Source: Bacillota bacterium
GTDB taxonomy: Bacteria; Bacillota; Clostridia; Acetivibrionales; JAMNYG01
DNA: 36,793 bases
Assembly: GCA_023622945.1 (NCBI GenBank)
Contig: JAMNYG010000111.1
Location: 1-36,793, forward strand
Reading direction: 5' to 3'
Shown here: positions 24,030-31,393 of the stretch, one piece after another
How positions within the stretch are numbered: position 1 is the first letter of the stretch
Layout of the letters: every line of letters starts with the position of its first letter
The notes under the pieces: generated by a model
Told to the model about the DNA's origin: nothing
Databases searched by the model: none
The model's input: only the letters and a program-made list of their open reading frames with translations
Position numbers and translations under genes: made by a program

Positions 24030-25787
24030 TTAATCGACAATAAATTGCTTTAAACCAAAAATTCTTCTACCGTTTATATCGTAGAAGTAATCAAAAGGAA
24101 GCTGCGTATTGCCATGCTCATCCCTGATTATAACACGGTAATAATACTCCCCTTTTTCCAAAGCAGGCACTTTTATCTCATTTAAGACCAAATCCTTTTT
24201 TTCAAAGATGATGTTATCAAAGTAAGGATCGGTAGATATTAGAAAGTCATAAAAAACATAATCGTTTTGTAAATCAAATGATTGTTCCCATGTAAACACA
24301 AGGCTGCCGTCTTGTTCTTTTTTCACATCGTCAAGAAAAATTGGCATTGGCCTTTCCATATTTTCGTAATACAACCTTTTATATTTTTCTACAAATGTGT
24401 AAAGGCTTTGCAGTTCAGGCAATAATTCGTTGGCATCGACAATAAGATAGCTCACATCAGGCAGTCTAAACAAATATTTCTTTATGATAGGTTCGTATAG
24501 CTTTTGATAATATTTAACTTTTTCAACTACAATTGGATAAAGTTCTTCAATTTTATTGCTCAATTTCTCTACATTTCTGACATCACTAAAGTATCTTTTG
24601 TGAAGGATAGCACACCAATAACTGGCAATTCCATAACGTTCCACTGGTATTATTTTTTCTATTTCCTCATCTCTTCTAAAGGTTCCGTCATAGTCCCACG
24701 GTATGAAGTACCATGTTAATGAGTTTTTGGGGCTGTAAAGCATAAAGTTTTGCGAAACTGTATCGTAATTCCCAAGCAATATGTTCAACGCAAACCAAGT
24801 TAAGTAATTTTCTTCATTAAAATGCTTTTGCATAACTTCATTAATATCCAATTGCATGTTGTTAACATCTTCGATCATGGCAATCAATTTGGCGTGGTCA
24901 GGGTTTTCGCGGATTTCAAATATCATCTCAAAAGCTTCCTGACTATACGTAGGATCGTTCATATCTTTTAAGAATTCCTCATATCGTTGGAATTCAAAAA
25001 ATACAGCTTTATATAATGTACCATTTTCATCCAATTTATGATTGCGCAGAAATGTTTTATTTGGCTGCTCCACATGGGTAAACAAGCCGAAATCGGTATA
25101 ATAGTCACCCTTCTCCAGATCTTTTACGTGTAAGTGTACAAACTGGGTTCTAAGGCTCACTATGTTATCGATATCTTCCATTATATCATAGCAGATTTTG
25201 TTTTTTATCCTTAGGCTGTCATATGGGTGTTTGTTCAAATTCAATGTATTTTGGTTTCTCCATAACCCTGCAGAATCAAAAAGCTTTATTTTAAAGGATC
25301 TTCCTCTTGCCCTTCTTGACGAGGCACCTCTTAATCTCATGATACCGTTTTTGTAAACATCGTTATATCCGAACATTCCTTGTTTTGGCCCGTTTTCATC
25401 GCCCTCCTGTACGATGACTTCAACATAGGCATTTGGATCCAGGTTGTCCGCAGGATACACGAGAAGATCATCCATTGTCCAAATGCTTTCGGACTTTTCC
25501 AAAGGTAAAACCGTAACATAAAGATGGACAACTTCATCATCTTTGTCTAATGAATAAAGCGCTTTATTATCTACAATCGGAAGACCATTCAAAGGGCTTT
25601 TTTCAATATCCCACTCTTCAATTTCCATAATTTCTTCCGTAATTTTTTCCATAGGACCTTCAGCAGTTTCGACCATTTGATTATTTTGTAAAAACGTTTG
25701 ATATTGTACTGCACATCCACTGAACAATATAATTATGGCAATAGATAAACAGCCTACTGCCTTTATAAACCGAAATTTATTTTTCAT
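24030..25787 (-). CDS. CotH-kinase-family lipoprotein
   Basis: This 585-residue exported protein has an N-terminal hydrophobic segment ending in the lipobox LFSGC (Cys25), so it is probably an Lgt substrate anchored outside the membrane. The CotH domain spans about 90-470: MRLRGASSRRARGRSFKIKL near 150 (the usual RGNSSR/KKSYKIK element), YDTVSQNFMLY at 341-351, and the acidic motif IPWDYDGTF at 362-370. CotH proteins of Bacillus spores are atypical kinases that phosphorylate coat proteins. Residues about 480-585 look like a fibronectin III-type beta domain (SLVFTWEQSFD, GEYYYRVIIRDEHGN). ATG with GAGGTG; 39 nt after pelG. It may modify or tether extracellular matrix components (inference). 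Confidence 0.88.
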   Translation of the reverse strand: MKNKFRFIKAVGCLSIAIIILFSGCAVQYQTFLQNNQMVETAEGPMEKITEEIMEIEEWDIEKSPLNGLPIVDNKALYSLDKDDEVVHLYVTVLPLEKSESIWTMDDLLVYPADNLDPNAYVEVIVQEGDENGPKQGMFGYNDVYKNGIMRLRGASSRRARGRSFKIKLFDSAGLWRNQNTLNLNKHPYDSLRIKNKICYDIMEDIDNIVSLRTQFVHLHVKDLEKGDYYTDFGLFTHVEQPNKTFLRNHKLDENGTLYKAVFFEFQRYEEFLKDMNDPTYSQEAFEMIFEIRENPDHAKLIAMIEDVNNMQLDINEVMQKHFNEENYLTWFALNILLGNYDTVSQNFMLYSPKNSLTWYFIPWDYDGTFRRDEEIEKIIPVERYGIASYWCAILHKRYFSDVRNVEKLSNKIEELYPIVVEKVKYYQKLYEPIIKKYLFRLPDVSYLIVDANELLPELQSLYTFVEKYKRLYYENMERPMPIFLDDVKKEQDGSLVFTWEQSFDLQNDYVFYDFLISTDPYFDNIIFEKKDLVLNEIKVPALEKGEYYYRVIIRDEHGNTQLPFDYFYDINGRRIFGLKQFIVD

Positions 25788-25826
25788 TAAATCACCTCTT
25801 CAGTATCTTGATAAAACCGTATTAAT

Positions 25827-27263
25827 TTAGCCTAACCAGTTTACAATTTTCTTAAAGCGAGTTACTTTACTGCTGCTGCTAATGGGCTGTGAGCAAAAAA
25901 CCCTGTATTGCAGATTGCGAACTACTTTCTTAAGGTAAGTCAAACTAAAGGTCAATGGAACAACGCTTGCAGCAAACATCCCAAGTCCGTAGAATTCATG
26001 GCCAAGCCTTATTGTAATAGCGGTAAAAACAAGATTCATGACAAAAAACATAATTGCAGCAAGCAAAGACCCTTTCCTATCATCGAAATATAACAAAAGC
26101 GTCATAACAATAAACATCATATATGCACCATAATATCCAAATACCGACAGCATAAACAACTCCATTCCCAAACCGGTAATACCAATTCGTGGAAGGACAA
26201 GGTAACCAATTATCAGTGACAGGAAAGAAATTATCAGCTGGAATTCAAGGATAAATCTCAATTCGCTGTCCAGCCTCTCATCAAGATTGGTTTTGGCCAG
26301 GTTTATGTCCTTGAGTGCACCTCCACCTACTATTGCTTCAAAATACTCCTTATACGGCTCATAAATTGAGGTTTCAACCTTGACCACAAATATGACCGCT
26401 GCAGGTAATGCCGTCACCATGCCTAGGAAAGTCGCTATGTCATATAAAGGAGCGCATTTATATGTTTCCGCTACTGTAATGGATAAATCGGAATATAGCC
26501 AGAACAGAATATTGTCTATATATATCCCCAAGATATAAAACAGGTTTATGAAAAACAACTGGGGCACATCCTGAAAATAGCTCAGAAACTCATAAAATTT
26601 GGCGTCTTTATATGGAAAATACTTCTGTATTGAGTACAAAAGTCCGACAATAGTTGCCAAAAAACCAATATCCATAGCCATTAGAAGGCTTGTGATGGTT
26701 TGCATGTCGGTATATAAAATTAAAATAGCGCCGGAAACCACAGATACCATGGTCCCGATAAGAAAAGAAACGGAAACTTTTTTATAGTCCTTTAAAGCAG
26801 TAACATATACCATTAAAATAAATGTAAATGCCAGTTCCATGAAAAGCATATAAGCAGCAACTTTAAAAACTAATGGCAGCGGGGAATTATAGTAAAAAGC
26901 AATTCCTGCCAATCCAGCAACAGTCAGACAAATAGAGCTCACTCCAACAAGGGATGAAAAGATATCATTGTATTCTTCTTTATATATTTTATCTGCCACA
27001 AATCTTGAGGTCATCATGGCAAATCCGCTTGTAAAAACTAAAGAGAATACAAAAGCATATAATACTGTTGCCATTAATATGTTTCTGTCATAATCACTGA
27101 CATTTAAGTATGATAGGACAACTCTTAGAATAAGCAGTAAAACAATGCATACAATAATAGGACCTATAGTTACAAAAGACGCATATGCATAACCTTTTGC
27201 CGCACCTGTCAACGACCTGTTATTTGTGAGAAGTTTTTTTAGTTCAAAGCCGATACCAGCCAT
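25827..27263 (-). CDS. pelG: PelG-like polysaccharide transporter
   Basis: PelG is a polytopic MOP-superfamily (Wzx-like) membrane protein that works with PelF, PelD and PelE to polymerise and move Pel polysaccharide across the membrane. The 478 residues begin MAGIGFELKKLL, the family start, and contain about 12 hydrophobic segments. Basic residues and GAAKGYAYASFVTIGPIIVCI come early, and YFQDVPQLFFINLFYILGIYIDNILFW lies near the middle. ATG follows the pelF stop directly (TGAATG), with GGGGG 5-6 nt upstream, implying coupling with pelF. Confidence 0.94.
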   Translation of the reverse strand: MAGIGFELKKLLTNNRSLTGAAKGYAYASFVTIGPIIVCIVLLLILRVVLSYLNVSDYDRNILMATVLYAFVFSLVFTSGFAMMTSRFVADKIYKEEYNDIFSSLVGVSSICLTVAGLAGIAFYYNSPLPLVFKVAAYMLFMELAFTFILMVYVTALKDYKKVSVSFLIGTMVSVVSGAILILYTDMQTITSLLMAMDIGFLATIVGLLYSIQKYFPYKDAKFYEFLSYFQDVPQLFFINLFYILGIYIDNILFWLYSDLSITVAETYKCAPLYDIATFLGMVTALPAAVIFVVKVETSIYEPYKEYFEAIVGGGALKDINLAKTNLDERLDSELRFILEFQLIISFLSLIIGYLVLPRIGITGLGMELFMLSVFGYYGAYMMFIVMTLLLYFDDRKGSLLAAIMFFVMNLVFTAITIRLGHEFYGLGMFAASVVPLTFSLTYLKKVVRNLQYRVFCSQPISSSSKVTRFKKIVNWLG

Positions 27264-28679
27264 TCAGATACCCCCAAAATGTTCATATAAATTCCTGTAA
27301 TTGTTGATGACATCCTGAATTCGATAGTATTTATCTATTCTTCGCTGGGCAACTTCTCCCATCTTCTTCCTAAGACTTTCGTTCTTCAACAGCATCATAA
27401 TCTCTTCTGCCAGCTTTGTGTAATCCATTGCTGGTACTACAATGCCGGCTTCCCCAAAAAAGTCATCTTCTTCTCCATACAATAGTTCCTTAATACTCCC
27501 TACATTGGTAGCAACATGTGGTTTGCCAAAAGCCATGCCTTCCAGTACTGCAAGAGGCTGCCCCTCACTGATGCTTGACAATACCAGCAAATCCATATCG
27601 TTGATATGTTCCGCTATATTGACATTGCCGTAAAACTTGATATTCCTTATATTTAAAGTCTTCGCCAGTTCCAGGCATTCCCGGTAATATTCTGTTTCCT
27701 CATCATATGGACCCATTATATGAAATCTGACGTTATTCATATTTTTTTCGACCATATTAAAAGCATATATCATTGTCTTTATGTCCTTTATAGGAACAAC
27801 TCTTATAATAGCTCCGACATTTAAATACCCTTCTTCTTTTTTGGGTCTTATCCTGGTTTTTATAACATCAAAATCCACTCCGTTTTTAATAACCTGGGTC
27901 TTATTTTCATCACATCCCAGTTCAATCTGTATTTTACGGCTTCCTTCGAATAACGATATTACCTTGTCTGCATATTGATAGGCGCAGCCGGATAAATTAT
28001 AGAAAAAGTTTATCCAAATATTTTTAAATGCTCCCCTGACCCAGTCGGCTTTAATGATCTCCTCTTCTCTTTCACGGGTATAGATTCCATGTTCAGTAAT
28101 AATGAAAGGTTTGTTTTTCATATACTTGCATTTGCTGCCAATCAACCCTGCGTATCCGGTTGAAACACTGTGATAAACATCTGCGTCGGGAAAATCCTGT
28201 TTCAATAAATAAAGCATGGGAACCAGGATTGACCTGACCGTCCAAAAGAAGTCGGTGAAAGATACTGTCCATTTATTTTCGGTATATGCTTCCATTATCA
28301 GATCTAAAAGAGTCTTGCTCTTAATGATAGTGCTGGCGTTCAGTTTCCTGTTTCTATCAAGGAACTCAAATAAAACGCTCCAATCGAATGCCTCACCTTT
28401 TATTAATGATAAAAGTACGTCTCTTTCGGCATCGCGCAAATTAATTTTTTTGCCCCATTCCTTTTCTTCCTCAAATGCCTTGTCCAGGAATATTTCCTTA
28501 ATTTCTACCAGATTCTCAGGTAATTCATAGTGAAATTTGCCGGCGCTTTTTCTGTGAGCATTTATCGCTATAACGCTGAATTCCTTTTCCGGCAACGATT
28601 TTATTATATTTTGAACCCAGCTTGATACTCCCCCAACCACATATGGGTAACAGCCTTCTGCTATAATACATATCCTCAT
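27264..28679 (-). CDS. pelF: PelF-like GT4 glycosyltransferase
   Basis: PelF is the cytosolic glycosyltransferase that polymerises Pel, using UDP-GalNAc in studied systems. I start at ATG 28679 (MRICIIAEGCYPYVVGGVSSW), with GGAGG 7 nt upstream, giving 471 residues; an upstream in-frame start at 28712 would overlap the previous gene. The GT-B fold is clear: a glycine-rich N-terminal loop (EGCYPYVVGGVSSW), FIITEHGIYTREREEEI in the middle (PelF hallmark), and the nucleotide-sugar site E-x7-E in SEGQPLAVLEGMAFGKPHVATNVGS. It lies between the PelA-like gene and pelG, the common pel order. Confidence 0.95.
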   Translation of the reverse strand: MRICIIAEGCYPYVVGGVSSWVQNIIKSLPEKEFSVIAINAHRKSAGKFHYELPENLVEIKEIFLDKAFEEEKEWGKKINLRDAERDVLLSLIKGEAFDWSVLFEFLDRNRKLNASTIIKSKTLLDLIMEAYTENKWTVSFTDFFWTVRSILVPMLYLLKQDFPDADVYHSVSTGYAGLIGSKCKYMKNKPFIITEHGIYTREREEEIIKADWVRGAFKNIWINFFYNLSGCAYQYADKVISLFEGSRKIQIELGCDENKTQVIKNGVDFDVIKTRIRPKKEEGYLNVGAIIRVVPIKDIKTMIYAFNMVEKNMNNVRFHIMGPYDEETEYYRECLELAKTLNIRNIKFYGNVNIAEHINDMDLLVLSSISEGQPLAVLEGMAFGKPHVATNVGSIKELLYGEEDDFFGEAGIVVPAMDYTKLAEEIMMLLKNESLRKKMGEVAQRRIDKYYRIQDVINNYRNLYEHFGGI

Positions 28680-28701
28680 CAATAATCCTCCAAACTCAAT
28701 A

Positions 28702-30489
28702 CTAATCCTCAAAACTTAAAACAGTATTGTTTTTGGTTAGCCTTACCAGATAATAGTTATCTGACACTTTTACAATATTCCTGGAATTTCTCTTTAGCGG
28801 TTTTTCGGTATAAACCATGACGTCAAAATAGTCATATAACTTGTCGCAATATATGGTAATTCCATTTTGATTTTTCTCAAAGCTGATATCTGTCTCGAAA
28901 TATTTCTTAGTCTTGACTGCTGCCTGGGCAGTAGTTACAGCTTCTATCCACTTATAATTGTCGTCTATGTCTTTTAGCATTTTATCTAATTCTTTTAGCA
29001 ATCCACCCCAGTCAAGGCCTCTGCTTCGTTCCTCGTCAATAATGTCATCCGGATGAATATAATGAGATATAACTCCCAGGCTTGTTATTCCGCTTGCCAT
29101 TACAAAATCATCAATGCTGTTATAGCGATAGCCTGAGGTTATTCTTGGGAAATTGACTATTCCGTCGCTCCTTACAGAAAATTCCTGAAGATACTCATAG
29201 TCTTCCCCTTGATATCTCGCACATATGGCCTTTAAATTCGGAAATACAGTCTTTAATGCCTGTATCCCTTCTTCCGATAAAATATTGGATGGAGGTACAT
29301 ATGAACAGACGTTGTAAAAAGGATATACCTTCCTTATCAGCGCCTTAACATGTTCAAGGGCATCAATCATATTATCCATTTGTTTCCATGGATTATAACC
29401 AAAATCATGTCCTGAGTTTTCCAGTTCCAAAGGCTGATGATTGTATCCATGAAGACCTAGTTCTCCACCATACTTGACCAATTCCCTGCCATATATCAAT
29501 AAATTGGTTTCTATCACGTCTTCGAAACCAAATGGCGGTTCGACATTGTCATTATACGTTCCTATGATAAAACCTGTATATTTAATATTGTATTTACGGA
29601 TGGTAGATACAATATCAGGCCACCAAATCTCATTTACAAATCTTGAATAATCAAGACCATATAAACTCTTCAGCTTGTCACTGTCGGCTATAAATGGAGA
29701 AGGAAAATCATCGATTTGAAACACTTTTGCATTTATAACAGGATATACAAAACATTCTCCTGCCCTTGCTATAATACCTGTGAGTATTCCTCTGAAAAGC
29801 TTGCTTTCTGAATTAAGACCGTTATAAACAATTATCTTTCCTTTACCAAAAGGTATTTCCCAGATAACCGGCAAATTTTTATTTGCTGTCATATATATTT
29901 TGCACTCTTCACTCAGCCTTACAAGCAGTCCTCCGTCAAAAGGCTCTTCCCATAAATATTCCTTTCCTTTGCGTCCGATAAGTATGTCTTCATTCATTTG
30001 ATAGCTGTCATATTGAACAAAATCGCCATACTCATAAATGCCCACCTTTCTATAATAAATTAAAAAGTTATGTGAGCGTGTATCCGGAGCCGAAAATATT
30101 ACAAGGTTTGTACCGTCAGAAACAAAGGATAATAGCTTTCCAAAATCAACCAGGTCCCAGTTGGAAAAAGAGATCAAGACTTTTTGATATCCGCTAAAAT
30201 CCACTTCCTGGGTTTTAACATTTACTGAGTCATATTTTACCCGCAGATTGTTAAGTTGTACCTCTATGTTTTCCTTTACCATGCTATTGGTCTCATCGTA
30301 TAACAATAACGTATTATCCGCTTGTTCAATGTAATAATTGAAAACCTTTAAATCCTCAGGTTTCAATTCATTAATATAATTTTCAAGCCTGTTCCAAACG
30401 ATAATATAATCCATTCTTATCAACTGTATGATCACCACAATGATAACCGAGATGATAATAATGCCCAGATTTCTATCTGCTTTCCTCAT
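28702..30489 (-). CDS. PelA-like membrane-anchored deacetylase-type protein (DUF2194-like)
   Basis: The 595 residues comprise an N-terminal membrane anchor (about 8-24) and an alpha/beta domain (about 55-245) resembling a glutamine-amidotransferase-like fold (NTLLLYDETNSMV, KVLISFSNWDLVDFGKLLSFVSDGTNLVIFSAP). A carbohydrate-esterase-like barrel (about 250-520) and a beta-rich tail (about 530-595) follow. Probable metal ligands are D260/D261 in FQIDDFPSPF, H347 and H351 in LGLHGYNHQP, and perhaps H476/H480 in ISHYIHPDD. PelA of Pseudomonas has hydrolase and deacetylase domains; here I see the deacetylase-like part but no clear GH166 hydrolase. It probably acts on the exported polymer at the outer face of the membrane. 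It overlaps the pelE end by 17 nt and is coupled to it. Confidence 0.82.
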   Translation of the reverse strand: MRKADRNLGIIIISVIIVVIIQLIRMDYIIVWNRLENYINELKPEDLKVFNYYIEQADNTLLLYDETNSMVKENIEVQLNNLRVKYDSVNVKTQEVDFSGYQKVLISFSNWDLVDFGKLLSFVSDGTNLVIFSAPDTRSHNFLIYYRKVGIYEYGDFVQYDSYQMNEDILIGRKGKEYLWEEPFDGGLLVRLSEECKIYMTANKNLPVIWEIPFGKGKIIVYNGLNSESKLFRGILTGIIARAGECFVYPVINAKVFQIDDFPSPFIADSDKLKSLYGLDYSRFVNEIWWPDIVSTIRKYNIKYTGFIIGTYNDNVEPPFGFEDVIETNLLIYGRELVKYGGELGLHGYNHQPLELENSGHDFGYNPWKQMDNMIDALEHVKALIRKVYPFYNVCSYVPPSNILSEEGIQALKTVFPNLKAICARYQGEDYEYLQEFSVRSDGIVNFPRITSGYRYNSIDDFVMASGITSLGVISHYIHPDDIIDEERSRGLDWGGLLKELDKMLKDIDDNYKWIEAVTTAQAAVKTKKYFETDISFEKNQNGITIYCDKLYDYFDVMVYTEKPLKRNSRNIVKVSDNYYLVRLTKNNTVLSFED

Positions 30490-31393
30490 ACTGCAAATCT
30501 CCCCACCAGAATTTGATCAAAGCATGAGCGTTTTCAGACAGATATCTGATTCTCTCTCTCATTAACAATAAATAATCTCTGAGGTCTTTTGTCCTTCTCG
30601 ACATATAGCAGATTCTTGCCATATAGAGATATCCGTTTTCATTTTGCGGATCCATGTCTATAAGCATATTCGCATATTTTTCTGCTTCGATAATATCACC
30701 CTTTCCGATAAGCTCAGTGATTAAATCATTAAGGAAGACATCGTAATCCTTAGCCGACTTATAATTGTCCACATAACGCTTCAAAAGATTAATATAATCG
30801 TTATTGTATATTTCAAATTGCCCCGGCTCAACAATCCGGTATTTTATATACTTTTTGAGAGTTGAAATATACGCATGTAAATTATCTATATCTTCAGGAT
30901 TGCTGTTGTACATGGTTTGAATTCTGTTCAGTTCCCGGTTTAAATCATCTTTAATCTTCATTATGGCGGAAGCCGCATAATGAGCGGTTTCAGGGTCCTG
31001 ATCAGATAATGCAAATCTCAATAAGTCTGTATAGCTGACAACATCGTCCTTGAATATATCAATTATCTTTTCCCTTTTTGTTTTGCTGTCGTTAATTATT
31101 AAAGCTTCCTCCAGAGGAACCACATTGATTTCCTTGTCGACATTCTCTAAATTATAGTACTTGTATAGCTTTTTTTGTCTTGATAACAAATCGCTGTAGT
31201 CAATTTCCTGCTTGTCAGTGATTTTTTCGAATAATCCGATTGCAATAATTGAAACAAATCCGGCCACAGGCATGAACAAAGCGATCAAACCCTTGCACAA
31301 TGCCGCCCTGAAATTTTTAGTGGAAAGAAAGAAAAAATAAAAAATGCAAACTATTATATGAATACATAATAAATACAAATACAGAAGAATCAC
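30473..31393 (-). CDS. pelE: PelE-like membrane protein with TPR region
   Basis: PelE is a membrane component of the Pel synthase complex, binding PelD. The 306 residues have two N-terminal helices (about 2-24 and 33-54). A cytosolic helical region follows with VVPLEEALIINDSKTKREKIIDIFKDD and LLRFALSDQDPETAHYAASAIMKIKDDL (about 90-150). TPR-like repeats then run to the end (DIIEAEKYANMLIDMDPQNENGYLYMARICYMSRRTKDLRDYL). The start is GTG 31393, whose GTGA overlaps the stop of the epimerase-PelD gene by 4 nt. Assignment rests on topology, TPRs and position between pelD and pelF; PelE sequences diverge strongly. Confidence 0.86.
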   Translation of the reverse strand: MILLYLYLLCIHIIVCIFYFFFLSTKNFRAALCKGLIALFMPVAGFVSIIAIGLFEKITDKQEIDYSDLLSRQKKLYKYYNLENVDKEINVVPLEEALIINDSKTKREKIIDIFKDDVVSYTDLLRFALSDQDPETAHYAASAIMKIKDDLNRELNRIQTMYNSNPEDIDNLHAYISTLKKYIKYRIVEPGQFEIYNNDYINLLKRYVDNYKSAKDYDVFLNDLITELIGKGDIIEAEKYANMLIDMDPQNENGYLYMARICYMSRRTKDLRDYLLLMRERIRYLSENAHALIKFWWGDLQYEESR

